Assembly: GCA_964528535.1 (NCBI GenBank)
Contig: CAZGSQ010000005.1
Span: 7,646-71,645 of the forward strand
DNA length: 64,000 bases
Reading direction: 5' to 3'
Source: CAINVV01 sp964528535
GTDB lineage: Bacteria; Bacteroidota; Bacteroidia; Bacteroidales; Prolixibacteraceae
Both the position numbers and the translations under genes were made by a program. The notes beneath the pieces are model-generated. The model had not been told where the DNA came from. It saw only the letters and a list, made by a program, of their open reading frames with translations, and made no database searches. How positions within the stretch are numbered: the stretch's first letter is position 1; the number at the start of each line of letters is the position of its first letter. Below, piece by piece: positions 44,619 through 53,303 of the stretch.

Positions 44619-45908
44619 ATGGCCAGACGAATTATAGGTATTCATGAAAAGCTGCCACTCCTGGAGAGTCTGCCGCTTAGTTTCCAGCATTTGACTGCGA
44701 TGTTTGGAGCAACCATCCTTGTTCCGATTCTATTGGGAATTGATCCTGCCATTGCGTTGTTGATGAATGGAATAGGTACCCTGATTTATTCCTGGATCAC
44801 CAAAGGCGGGATTCCGGCTTATCTGGGTTCAAGCTTTGCCTTCATCGCTCCGACCCTCTTGATTGTTGGTACGTATGGTAGTTTTGGAAATGCTCAGGGA
44901 GGTTTTATCTTCTTTGGATTCTTTTTTATAGCCATCTCCTATGTGGTAAAAAAATGGGGAATCCGGTGGATTGATGTCATCATGCCTCCTGCAGTCATGG
45001 GCGCAGTAGTGGCCATCATCGGACTCGAACTTGCCCCTGTGGCAGCACAACAGGCAGGACTTGCTCCTTGGCCAACTGCTGTAGGGCAGGTCGTCCAGTC
45101 TTTTGAGGTAACACCGAATGTCTTGATTGTTTCTATGTTTACGCTGGCAGTCGGCATTGTTGGCAGCGTGTTGTTCAAAGGATTCATGCAGGTAATACCC
45201 ATTCTTTTTGCAGTAATTGCCGGTTATTTTCTTGCTTTCTGCATGGGCATGGTCGATACCGCAGCTATCAGCAATGCTCCCTGGCTTGCACTGCCGAAAT
45301 TTCAGAATCCGGTTTTTAACCTGAATGCCATCCTGATCATTGCACCTGCCTGTTTGGTGGTGTTGGCCGAACACATCAGCCACCTCATCGTAACCGGCAA
45401 AATCACAGGGGCTGATTTGATGAAAAGACCCGGATTGCACCGCTCTTTGCTGGGTGATGGAATCAGCAATGTGTTGTCAGGATTCACAGGTTCTCCGCCC
45501 AATACCACTTACGGTGAAAACATTGGGGTTATGGCCATCACAAAAGTATACTCCGTTTGGGTGATCAGGGGTGCTGCCATCATGGCGATTGCATTTTCGG
45601 TGATCGGGAAAATTTCGGCGGCCATCTCCACCATTCCTACTCCGGTAATGGGTGGAATTACCATGTTGTTGTTTGGCGTAATCGCCGTTCAGGGATTCAG
45701 GATGTTTGTCGAGCAAAAAGTTGATTTCAGTAAAAACAGGAACATGGTCCTTGGTTCCCTCACCTTCGTCATTGGGGTGAGTGGAGCGGCTCTAAAAGTA
45801 GGTTCTATGCAATTAAAGGGAATGGCGTTTGCGACGGTCGTCGGAATCGTGTTGTCCTTGTCGTTCTGGTTATTAGACAAGCTTGGGATCATGAACAAGG
45901 AGGCATGA
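44619..45908 (+). CDS. uraA: Uracil permease, NCS2 family
   Basis: 429 residues with about 12-14 hydrophobic segments. It imports uracil (or a related nucleobase) with protons or sodium. Family landmarks: LPLSFQHLTAMFGATILVP at the N-terminus, YLGSSFAFIAP, VLAEHISHL (substrate-site Glu), GNGISNVLSGFTG-like GDGISNVLSGFTGSPPNTTY, and YGENIGVMAITKVYS. These match UraA-type uracil transporters rather than xanthine/urate members. Its start lies directly after the heptad array, so its promoter or ribosome site is close to or inside the repeats. A bidirectional terminator follows. Confidence 0.9.
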   Translation: MARRIIGIHEKLPLLESLPLSFQHLTAMFGATILVPILLGIDPAIALLMNGIGTLIYSWITKGGIPAYLGSSFAFIAPTLLIVGTYGSFGNAQGGFIFFGFFFIAISYVVKKWGIRWIDVIMPPAVMGAVVAIIGLELAPVAAQQAGLAPWPTAVGQVVQSFEVTPNVLIVSMFTLAVGIVGSVLFKGFMQVIPILFAVIAGYFLAFCMGMVDTAAISNAPWLALPKFQNPVFNLNAILIIAPACLVVLAEHISHLIVTGKITGADLMKRPGLHRSLLGDGISNVLSGFTGSPPNTTYGENIGVMAITKVYSVWVIRGAAIMAIAFSVIGKISAAISTIPTPVMGGITMLLFGVIAVQGFRMFVEQKVDFSKNRNMVLGSLTFVIGVSGAALKVGSMQLKGMAFATVVGIVLSLSFWLLDKLGIMNKEA

Positions 45909-45953
45909 TCGAAATTTTCAGGCATTTTCTTTTTAATTCTTTCATTATTTTTC

Positions 45954-45990
45954 AACCAAGGCCGTCCAATCAGTGACGGCCTTGGTTTTT
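45954..45990. terminator. Rho-independent terminator after uraA
   Basis: A perfect 13-bp inverted repeat (45954-45966 and 45975-45987; AACCAAGGCCGTC) with an 8-nt loop and a T tract to 45990. It ends the uraA transcript before the HD gene. Confidence 0.9.
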
Positions 45991-46030
45991 GTACCCTAAT
46001 TTTTTGTATCTTCATGAAAAATTTTTTGTA

Positions 46031-46705
46031 ATGAATTCGGATCAGCAATTGTTAATAAATCAGTCTGTTGCTTATGTCAAAGACGAACTGGCAGATGGCG
46101 AAAAGGGACACGATTGGTGGCACATCGAGCGGGTGTGGTGCACCGCACGCCAGATTGCCGAATCGGAGGCTGTCGACCTTTTCGTGGTCGAACTGGGAGC
46201 CTTGTTTCACGACATAGCAGATGCCAAATTTAATTCGGGTGATGAAGAGATAGGTCCTATAAAAACTGCCCAATTTTTAAAATCGATCCATGTCGATCCG
46301 GTTGTGATAGACCATGTGGTTCAGATCGTGCGGCACATCTCGTTTAAAGGAGGAAACCATGCAGCAGGTTTTTCTTCACCGGAACTGATGGTCGTTCTAG
46401 ATGCCGACAGGCTGGATGCCATTGGCGCCATTGGCGTTGCCAGGGCCTTTCATTATGGGGGTTTCAAGAACAGATTGTTGTATCATCCCGACATAAAGCC
46501 GGATCTGAACATGACCAAAGAGGCATATAAAAATAGTGAGGCTCCTACCATCAACCATTTCTACGAAAAACTGCTCTTGCTGAAAGACCGTATGAACACT
46601 CCTACCGGGAAAGCCATGGCCCTCAAAAGACATGCCTTTATGGAATTGTTCCTGAAGGAATTCGAGTTTGAATGGTATGGACATAACTTGATGCAGCAGC
46701 GTTGA
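46031..46705 (+). CDS. HD domain phosphohydrolase
   Basis: 224 residues from the ATG at 46031; the open frame upstream crosses the terminator loop region and is not coding. HD motifs are HDWWHIERVWCTA (first His), LGALFHDIADAKF (His-Asp pair), HISFKGG and DADRLDAIGAIGVARAF (last Asp). This is the small YedJ/PF01966-type metal phosphohydrolase that acts on nucleotides or phosphate esters. TATCTTCA at 46007-46014 is a weak promoter candidate. It is followed after 20 bp by mprF. Confidence 0.88.
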   Translation: MNSDQQLLINQSVAYVKDELADGEKGHDWWHIERVWCTARQIAESEAVDLFVVELGALFHDIADAKFNSGDEEIGPIKTAQFLKSIHVDPVVIDHVVQIVRHISFKGGNHAAGFSSPELMVVLDADRLDAIGAIGVARAFHYGGFKNRLLYHPDIKPDLNMTKEAYKNSEAPTINHFYEKLLLLKDRMNTPTGKAMALKRHAFMELFLKEFEFEWYGHNLMQQR

Positions 46706-46725
46706 CTTAAATTTAAACTTCTAAA

Positions 46726-49371
46726 ATGAGTATGATAAAGAAATTTCTATACAGATTTTTCGATAAGGTTTCAAAGTTTTTCAGCATCCGAAGTTTGTCA
46801 ATTACCTTCATGGGCGAAAGTGGCAAATTGATTCTACAGTCCCTTTTTACCATCCTCTCTATTGGGATCGGAATTTGGTTTCTCACCCAGCAAAAATCAG
46901 AATTGGCAGAGATCAATATCCTGCTAAGGGCCTCCGACTGGCAGCTTGTTCTTCTTGGATTGTTTCTAACAGCCTGTTACATTGTTATTCAGGGGTACAT
47001 GTATGTGAGCTCTTTCGCTACTTTCAGGCATAAACTTCCCTTGCGGCTCGGCATTGTATTGTTTCTTAAACGCAATTTTATAAGTGTTTTTTTGCCAGCC
47101 GGCGGAGTCACTTCATTGGGTTTTTTTACAGCAGACATCGAAAAGCGGGGTATTACCAAATCACACATCCATTTTGCCTCGACAATCTATGGCTTTGTAG
47201 GCATTCTCTCGGTAGTGCTGGTTGCCATTCCGGCATTCATCTATGCTGTTGCCGATGGCAGTATCGGTCAGGGTGAGTGGATTGGCCTGCTCTCCGTCGT
47301 GCTGTTGCTTGGCCTGCTCTTTCTCGTTTACCATTCTTTCTCACACAAAGGAACTGTTTACAACCGGCTGATAAAATATTTTCCTTCGCTGGAGGAGCTT
47401 ATCGAGGAGCTGGATGATGCCAAGCTGGATAAAAAGCAGTTGCTGTTGACGGTTGCTACCTCCGTTCTCATAGAATTCGTTGGAATCGCCCATCTTTTCG
47501 TTGCCATGATGGCCCTTCATCTCCAACCCTCCCTCTTTGCCGCCTTGCTGGGATACATTGTCTCCGTCATTTTTCTGATAATCTCTCCCTTCCTGAGGGG
47601 CCTGGGACCCATTGAATTGTCTATGGCCTATCTCCTTGTGAAATATGGTTTCTCGAGTGTCGAAGCAATCGCTGTCACTTTTCTCTACCGCTTTTTCGAG
47701 TTTTGGGTGCCATTGTTGTCAGGAGCCGTTACCTTCCTGATGAAGATCAACAAGCTGATCATGCGCATCGTACCTGCTTTGTTGCTCTTTGCCCTTGGCA
47801 TCATCAATATTATTTCGGTCCTTACACCCGCTATCCACGAAAGGGTAAGGTGGTTGCGACATTTTATTCCGATAGATGCCATCGTGGTATCCAATTATTT
47901 TGTACTGGTGCTGGGATTAATTCTCCTGGTAACTGCCTCCTTCATGCTCAAGGGACTCAAATCTGCCTGGGGTCTGGCAGTTCTGCTTACAGTCGTCTCC
48001 TTCTTCGGAAACCTTACCAAGGCCGTCGACTACGAGGAGGCGCTTGCGGCACTTTTTGTGCTTGCTGTTCTCATCTACACACGTAAAGATTATTACATCA
48101 AAAACAATCCAAAACTTCGCACCGTTGGCATTCAAACGGCCATACTGAGCATCGTGGCCGTTATGTTTTACAGTGTGATCGGTTTCTATTTCCTGGACAA
48201 AAAGCACTTTAACATAGATTTTAGTCTCTGGCAATCTACAAGGTATGCGCTGCAAAACTATTTTCTGGTTGGCAGCAGTGACCTGATTCCTGTAGATAGA
48301 TTTGCCTCAAAATTTCTTCTTTCCATCAACATCAGTGGATTCTTGTCACTTGCTTTTCTTTTCTATACGCTGATCAGGCCCTATATCTTAAAAAATGCAC
48401 CCACCAAGGAGGAATTGGAGCGACCAAATCGGTTGATCAAGGAGTATGGACAATCGGCGCTGGATTATTTTAAGACTTACCAGGACAAGATGATCTTCGA
48501 AGCCGATGGTGTAGATGCCTTTATCTCTTACCGGATAGCTGGGAATTTTGCTGTTGTGCTCGAAAATCCAGTTGCTTGCGATGCCGAATGCATGAGAGCG
48601 TGCATCCGCCTTTTTGACAAATTCTGCTATGAAAACGGACTGAAAAGTTTTTATTACAGGGTTCCCGAAGAATCCTTGCCAATTTACAAGAGCCTGAAGA
48701 AGAAATCGATGTTTTTGGGCCAGGAGGGAGTCGTCGATCTCAACCAATTTACCTTGGAAGGTGGATCCCGTAAGTCAATCCGGAATGCTATTTCAAAGGT
48801 TAAGGACAGGGGATATACAGTTAAGTTCCATTTTGCTCCTATCAAAGACGGTCAGCTTCAGAAGGTCAAATCGGTTTCCGACGACTGGCTTTTTGAAACT
48901 GACAGAAGCGAAATAATCTTCTCCCAAGGAATGTTCGACTGGGATGAACTGAAACAGCAGACCCTGATCACAGTAGAAAATTCAGAAGAAAAAGTGGTGG
49001 CCTTCCTGAATATTATTCCAGATTATGCTGCAAAAGAAGCTACTTACGACTTGCTGCGCAAGACTTGCGATGCACCCAATGGCGTGATGGATTTCATTCT
49101 CGTTGAGATGTTTAACCATCTGAAATCTCAGGGTTATGAGACCGTCAACCTTGGTTTTGCGCCCATGTCGGGATTGAAAGATCCAACCAAATTTTCGGAG
49201 AAATCGATGAAATTTGCCTATGAGAAGATCAGAAGTTTTGCCCACTACAAAGGGATGCGCGAATACAAGGAGAAATTTGCGACGATCTGGTACAACAAAT
49301 ACCTCATCTTCGAACACGACTACGACCTGATGCAGATTCCAAGGGCACTTTCAGATGTGATCAAGCCATGA
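46726..49371 (+). CDS. mprF: MprF-like phosphatidylglycerol lysyltransferase/flippase
   Basis: 881 residues. The first ~540 residues carry about 14 membrane helices: an UPF0104-type flippase domain (RLGIVLFLKRNFISVFLPAG, GGVTSLGFF, FLRGLGPIELSMAYL) and further helices. Residues about 560-870 are the cytoplasmic DUF2156 synthase domain with DGVDAFISYRIAGNFAVVL, GSRKSIRNAISKVKDRGY and YETVNLGFAPMSGL. The family transfers Lys or Ala from tRNA to phosphatidylglycerol and flips the product, lowering surface negative charge and giving resistance to cationic peptides. The stop overlaps the VirJ/AcvB-like gene by 4 bp. Confidence 0.92.
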   Translation: MSMIKKFLYRFFDKVSKFFSIRSLSITFMGESGKLILQSLFTILSIGIGIWFLTQQKSELAEINILLRASDWQLVLLGLFLTACYIVIQGYMYVSSFATFRHKLPLRLGIVLFLKRNFISVFLPAGGVTSLGFFTADIEKRGITKSHIHFASTIYGFVGILSVVLVAIPAFIYAVADGSIGQGEWIGLLSVVLLLGLLFLVYHSFSHKGTVYNRLIKYFPSLEELIEELDDAKLDKKQLLLTVATSVLIEFVGIAHLFVAMMALHLQPSLFAALLGYIVSVIFLIISPFLRGLGPIELSMAYLLVKYGFSSVEAIAVTFLYRFFEFWVPLLSGAVTFLMKINKLIMRIVPALLLFALGIINIISVLTPAIHERVRWLRHFIPIDAIVVSNYFVLVLGLILLVTASFMLKGLKSAWGLAVLLTVVSFFGNLTKAVDYEEALAALFVLAVLIYTRKDYYIKNNPKLRTVGIQTAILSIVAVMFYSVIGFYFLDKKHFNIDFSLWQSTRYALQNYFLVGSSDLIPVDRFASKFLLSINISGFLSLAFLFYTLIRPYILKNAPTKEELERPNRLIKEYGQSALDYFKTYQDKMIFEADGVDAFISYRIAGNFAVVLENPVACDAECMRACIRLFDKFCYENGLKSFYYRVPEESLPIYKSLKKKSMFLGQEGVVDLNQFTLEGGSRKSIRNAISKVKDRGYTVKFHFAPIKDGQLQKVKSVSDDWLFETDRSEIIFSQGMFDWDELKQQTLITVENSEEKVVAFLNIIPDYAAKEATYDLLRKTCDAPNGVMDFILVEMFNHLKSQGYETVNLGFAPMSGLKDPTKFSEKSMKFAYEKIRSFAHYKGMREYKEKFATIWYNKYLIFEHDYDLMQIPRALSDVIKP

Positions 49372-50042
49372 AAATGATCTGCCTGCTGTTACTCTTGCTG
49401 GCATTTCCCCAAAGCAAAGATTCCGATAATGGGACAATCAGGGTACTGGAACCCGAACAATCATCTGATTTGCCTTTGTTTATCTATATCTCGGGTGACG
49501 GTGGGTGGAATTCTTTCAATGAATCCTTGTGCAAATACCTCTCTGAAAAAGGGATGCGCGTCATTTTTCTCGACGCTCAAAAATATTTTTGGTCGGCCAA
49601 AACGCCGGAAGAGACGACAGCGTTCCTCATCAATCTTCTTGGTAAATATCAACAAGAGGGGTTCGGGGCGCACTTCGTCCTGGCTGGTTACTCCTTTGGT
49701 GCCACGGTGGTCCCCTTTTTGGTGAACCGCTTTCCTGCTCCAATCAAAAAAAATCTTGAGAAGTCGCTGCTGATAGCGCCCGACCAAAGCTGTGATTTCG
49801 AAATTCACCTCACTGACATGCTTAATCTCGGACTGTCAAAAGGTAAATACAATGTTATTCAGGAGATTAAGCAAAAAGAATACAAGGATTATGTGGGCAT
49901 ATTTGGTAGCGATGACCGTCAAAATAACCAGAAAATATTTCGTGCAACCGGTATTGACATAGAAATACTCGAAGGGAACCACCATTTCGACAGTGGCTTT
50001 GAAGCATTGGGCGACCTTGTTTTGAAAAAGATTAACCAATGA
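49368..50042 (+). CDS. VirJ/AcvB-like alpha/beta hydrolase, exported
   Basis: 224 residues with a short signal peptide (MKMICLLLLLLAFPQS). The body matches the VirJ/AcvB family: LPLFIYISGDGGWNSFNESL, the nucleophile elbow GYSFGATVVPF, SLLIAPD, GIFGSDD and the His in EGNHHFDSG. In Agrobacterium and rhizobia AcvB acts on aminoacyl-phosphatidylglycerol and is encoded with an MprF-type synthase. Here the gene overlaps mprF by 4 bp, so coupled expression is nearly certain. A periplasmic aminoacyl-PG hydrolase is the best guess. Confidence 0.85.
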   Translation: MKMICLLLLLLAFPQSKDSDNGTIRVLEPEQSSDLPLFIYISGDGGWNSFNESLCKYLSEKGMRVIFLDAQKYFWSAKTPEETTAFLINLLGKYQQEGFGAHFVLAGYSFGATVVPFLVNRFPAPIKKNLEKSLLIAPDQSCDFEIHLTDMLNLGLSKGKYNVIQEIKQKEYKDYVGIFGSDDRQNNQKIFRATGIDIEILEGNHHFDSGFEALGDLVLKKINQ

Positions 50043-50121
50043 GGCGCCCGGTTGAATTCCTCTCTCACTTCGACTTTCCCTACGGTCAAATCCGCTCATC
50101 AGCAAAACCTCCAATCGACAA

Positions 50122-50154
50122 ATCATCAGATCATGCAAAAATAAATCTGATGAT
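50122..50154. terminator. Inverted repeat after the mprF operon, possible terminator
   Basis: ATCATCAGAT (50122-50131) and ATCTGATGAT (50145-50154) are perfect 10-bp arms with a 13-nt loop, about 80 bp after the stop codon. There is no T run, so termination is uncertain. Confidence 0.4.
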
Positions 50155-50174
50155 CTAAGTAATCTGTGGTTGGT

Positions 50175-50204
50175 TTTGTCTTAATTTGCAATTGGATACA
50201 TTTT
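50175..50204 (+). promoter_or_regulatory. Candidate promoter of the haem-binding protein gene
   Basis: TTTG (50175-50178), 18 bp, TACATTTT (50197-50204; one mismatch to TAnnTTTG), 26 bp before the start codon. Confidence 0.35.
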
Positions 50205-50230
50205 CAGAAAAAATATTAATTAGGTAAATT

Positions 50231-50623
50231 ATGCGTAGATTTAATTTGTTAAAAGGCTCTATCAGATTAGGGGCTTTTGTGGTTTTCGGACTTTGTACTG
50301 CAACTGTTTTTGGTCAGGAAGTGGCCAAGAAGGATACGATTTCTTCTATTCCTCAAGCAATTAGCGCAATATTAAAGCCCGCCTGCATGACTTGTCATTC
50401 CAATGAGGGTCGTGACAAGCCAAAGGCAAAAGTGAACTTCTCGGTATGGGACCAGTACACACCTATCGAGAAGACGATGATAGCCTCCTCCATTGCCGAT
50501 GAAGTTAAAAAAGGGAGTATGCCACCGAAACGTTTTCTTGAAACCCATCCCGAAGGTGCATTGACTGCTGATCAAATGAATTCAATTGTTCAGTGGTGTG
50601 ATGCACTGAAAGCAAAACCGTAG
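50231..50623 (+). CDS. Exported haem-binding domain protein (single CxxCH)
   Basis: 130 residues with a signal peptide (ends TATVFGQ). One c-type haem motif CMTCH near residue 54, preceded by ILKPAC and followed by VNFSVWDQYTP, is typical of the small Haem_bd family of Bacteroidota. The end (GALTADQMNSIVQWCDALKA) resembles the last helix of cytochrome c domains. A periplasmic electron carrier or sensor is likely; a partner is not visible. The MATE gene follows after 20 bp. Confidence 0.8.
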   Translation: MRRFNLLKGSIRLGAFVVFGLCTATVFGQEVAKKDTISSIPQAISAILKPACMTCHSNEGRDKPKAKVNFSVWDQYTPIEKTMIASSIADEVKKGSMPPKRFLETHPEGALTADQMNSIVQWCDALKAKP

Positions 50624-50643
50624 GCAAAATCATCCGCTGAAGC

Positions 50644-51972
50644 ATGACCATCCCTTCCTACCGTGATATCTGGAAAATCGCCGGACCTATCGCGCTTAGT
50701 CTTTTGGCCCAAAACATTATTGGCGTTACTGATACGGCTTTCCTGGGTAGGGTAGGTGAAGTTGAATTGGGGGCTTCTGCCATCGGGGGTGTTTTCTACC
50801 TCATCCTCTTTATGATAGGATTTGGGTTTACTACCGGAGTCCAGATTCTGGTGGCCAGGCGTTTTGGCGAGAAGAATTTTGAAGCCATTGGCCGGATTGT
50901 GGACAATTCATTTTATTTTGTAGCCCTTACTTCACTGCTGATAACAGCGGTTGTTTACCTGTTTGGAGCCTCCTTCTTACGGTTGTTCATCTCCTCTGAA
51001 GCGGTCTGCCAAGCCAGTTCCATCTTTTTAAAATACAGGGTGCTTGGTCTCTTCTTTGCCTCATCCACACTTTTGTTCCGATCCTTTTATACAGGGATTT
51101 CATTTACCAAATATCTCAGCATCAGTGCGATAATCATGGCAGTTCTCAATGTAGGGCTCGATTATCTGTTGGTTTTTGGTCATGGAGGCTTTCCGAAATT
51201 GGGTATCCAGGGGGCAGCAATTGCATCATCGGTTTCTGAAGGTTTTGCGCTGCTCTTTTTTATATGGATCACACGCAAGAATCACCTGCTCAAAAGGTAC
51301 CAACTTTTTAAACTGGTCAGGCCCGACCTTTCAATCATCAAAAGTACGCTTGGTATCTCAATTTTTGTCATGGTACAATTTATGCTTTCATTTGGAAGCT
51401 GGTTCGTCTTTTTCATGATGGTCGAAAAAATGGGTGAACGGTCTTTGGCTGTCTCCAACATCATCCGGTCGGTCTATATTTTCCTGATGATCCCCGGTTG
51501 GGCCCTTGGAACCGTAGCGAGTTCACTAGTAAGTGGTTCACTGGGTGAAGGGAATCCCGATAGGGTGATGCCAATCATCTTCAAAACCGTCAGGTTTAGC
51601 TTTCTTTCAATCCTTGCCATCGTATTGGTGGCACTGCTTTTCCCCATGACAGTGATCTCTGTTTATACCAACAATGCCTCACTTGCCGAAGCGACACTGC
51701 CCTCTTATTACATCATTCTGGGAGCACTTTGCGTATTCTCTGTCATGAGCATCTTCTTCAACGGTGTCCTGGGAACGGCCAATACCAAGACCTCTCTCCT
51801 CATTGAAACCTTTACATTGGCTTGCTATCTGGGCTTTACCTGGCTCATTGCAGTCCATTTGAAAATGAAAATTGAATGGGTCTGGATGGCTGAATATGTC
51901 TATTTTATTTTGATAGGACTCCTTTCGTTATGGTATTTGATGAAGGGCAATTGGCGGGACAAAAAAATTTAA
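50644..51972 (+). CDS. MATE family efflux transporter
   Basis: 442 residues with about 12 membrane helices in two related halves. MATE landmarks include IWKIAGPIALSLLAQNIIGV, DTAFLGRVGEVELGASAIGG, GVQILVARRFGEKN, and the second-half GWALGTVASSLVSGSLGEGN. It exports drugs or metabolites in exchange for sodium or protons. The substrate cannot be told. It is probably cotranscribed with the haem-binding protein upstream. Confidence 0.92.
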   Translation: MTIPSYRDIWKIAGPIALSLLAQNIIGVTDTAFLGRVGEVELGASAIGGVFYLILFMIGFGFTTGVQILVARRFGEKNFEAIGRIVDNSFYFVALTSLLITAVVYLFGASFLRLFISSEAVCQASSIFLKYRVLGLFFASSTLLFRSFYTGISFTKYLSISAIIMAVLNVGLDYLLVFGHGGFPKLGIQGAAIASSVSEGFALLFFIWITRKNHLLKRYQLFKLVRPDLSIIKSTLGISIFVMVQFMLSFGSWFVFFMMVEKMGERSLAVSNIIRSVYIFLMIPGWALGTVASSLVSGSLGEGNPDRVMPIIFKTVRFSFLSILAIVLVALLFPMTVISVYTNNASLAEATLPSYYIILGALCVFSVMSIFFNGVLGTANTKTSLLIETFTLACYLGFTWLIAVHLKMKIEWVWMAEYVYFILIGLLSLWYLMKGNWRDKKI

Positions 51973-52039
51973 ACCTTACTGATTTTGTTATATTTTGTTA
52001 ATAATTGATTGATAGCATCATTAGTCAAACTTTATTTGA

Positions 52040-52047
52040 TAATTTTG
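52040..52047 (+). promoter_or_regulatory. -7 promoter element TAATTTTG upstream of the OmpA-like gene
   Basis: It matches TAnnTTTG and lies about 100 bp before the conserved leader element. No clear -33 element. Confidence 0.35.
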
Positions 52048-52146
52048 GGTGTAATTCTCAGAATAGCAATGACACAAAATAGTCTAACCAGCAATTAGAA
52101 GATGGTCCATTCCTTCACAATAGCCTGATTTAATACAAATTATTAC

Positions 52147-52256
52147 CGTATGAAACGAGCATGGGCAACACCCACCAAAGGCGATGTAAATTCGCCTGCG
52201 AGTTCCATTAGTACTTACAGATATTCAATTATTTAACAAATATATTTACGAATGAA
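52147..52256 (+). repeat. Conserved leader element, copy 2, with a 28-codon open frame
   Basis: Counterpart of 19711-19820. Its open frame runs from ATG 52150 to TAA 52234-52236 (MKRAWATPTKGDVNSPASSI and eight more residues). Then the identical spacer CAAATATATTTACGA leads to the ATG at 52252. AGGCGA and TCGCCT within it can form a 6-bp stem around TGTAAAT, which is weakened in copy 1. Both downstream genes encode envelope proteins, so a shared control element is likely. Confidence 0.6.
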
Positions 52257-53118
52257 AACAAAACTGATCGTTGTTTTATTTGCAGCCGCAACAGTTGCTT
52301 CGTGTGTAAGTTCCAAAAAATTCAAAAGCAGCCAGAATCTGTTTGTTCACGAACAAACAGTTCGTGCCAAGACACAGCAGGAATTGGCCAGCTGCGAAGG
52401 GCAAAGAAGAGTAGGAGAGACAAAAATTGCAGATCTGCAATCGCAATTGGCAACACTCAAGGAACAAATTACTTTTCTAAAGGAAAACAATACCCAGGCA
52501 TTGAAGCAGTTGGAAAATCTTTCGGTCATTTCGAGTTCACAAGCCGAAAGCATCAAGAAGTCGATGGAAAATATGGGTGTCAAGGATCACATGATTTTTA
52601 GCCTGCAATCTTCCCTTTCGCAACGTGATTCTTTGAATATGGCGCTGGTCATGAACCTGAAGGGAGCCATCGGAAACCTGGATGACAAAGACATCAACAT
52701 CAAGGTCGACAAAGGGGTGGTCTACATCGATATCTCTGACAAAATGCTTTTCCAAAGTGGAAGCTACAACATCACTGAGCGTGCCAGCGAAGTTCTGGGG
52801 AAGGTGGCAATGGTGCTGAACAACCAGAAGGACATTGAGTTCATGGTTGAAGGCCATACAGACAATGTGCCGTTTTACAAGGGTGACCTGGTCGACAACT
52901 GGGACCTGAGTGTCAAAAGAGCCACTGCTGTTGTTCGGATTCTTCAGAATAAATACGGTCTGAATCCGGCCAAGATCACCGCCGCAGGCAGAGGTGAATA
53001 CCAACCACTGGAACCAAACGACTCAAAAGAGGGAAAAGCAGCCAATCGCCGTACCCGGATAGTGATCCTTCCACAATTGGACCAGTTCTTCAAATTGCTG
53101 GAGCGACCCGGGAAATAA
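52252..53118 (+). CDS. OmpA family lipoprotein
   Basis: 288 residues. The lipobox TVASC places the lipid-modified Cys at residue 18. Residues about 30-120 form a coiled coil (LASCEGQRRVGETKIADLQS, LKEQITFLKENN). The C-terminal OmpA-like domain (about 160-285) contains GHTDNVPFYKG, NWDLSVKRATAVV and AAGRGEYQP, then ANRRTRIVILP, the peptidoglycan-binding pattern. It links the outer membrane to the cell wall. It carries the conserved leader shared with the barrel protein at 19816. A hairpin follows. Confidence 0.9.
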   Translation: MKTKLIVVLFAAATVASCVSSKKFKSSQNLFVHEQTVRAKTQQELASCEGQRRVGETKIADLQSQLATLKEQITFLKENNTQALKQLENLSVISSSQAESIKKSMENMGVKDHMIFSLQSSLSQRDSLNMALVMNLKGAIGNLDDKDINIKVDKGVVYIDISDKMLFQSGSYNITERASEVLGKVAMVLNNQKDIEFMVEGHTDNVPFYKGDLVDNWDLSVKRATAVVRILQNKYGLNPAKITAAGRGEYQPLEPNDSKEGKAANRRTRIVILPQLDQFFKLLERPGK

Positions 53119-53147
53119 CATGGAATTACCCGTGAGACAACATTGAC

Positions 53148-53171
53148 CCCATCCGAAAATGATTGGATGGG
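53148..53171 (+). terminator. Hairpin after the OmpA-like gene
   Basis: CCCATCC (53148-53154) and GGATGGG (53165-53171), 10-nt loop, 29 bp after the stop codon. There is no strong T run, so confidence is moderate. Confidence 0.45.
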
Positions 53172-53264
53172 TATTCCATCTTGCTATTCGAATACAAACT
53201 TAGTATCGTGTGAAACTTAATGTTAAATAAATCCTCTTTTTCAGGAAATTTTAACCGAAAGGAT

Positions 53265-53272
53265 TAACTTTG
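53265..53272 (+). promoter_or_regulatory. -7 promoter element TAACTTTG upstream of mutA
   Basis: It fits TAnnTTTG, 31 bp before the mutA ATG at 53304. A T-rich stretch (53237-53241) may stand for the -33 element. Confidence 0.5.
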
Positions 53273-53303
53273 CCAACTGATTTTTGTAAAATGTTAGTTG
53301 GCT

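Noticed and set aside
52150..52236. Fluoride-riboswitch-like segment GGCGATG...TTCGCC in the conserved leader
   Set aside because: The start resembles the fluoride riboswitch, but the following conserved parts are missing and copy 1 breaks the stem. Downstream genes are not fluoride exporters.
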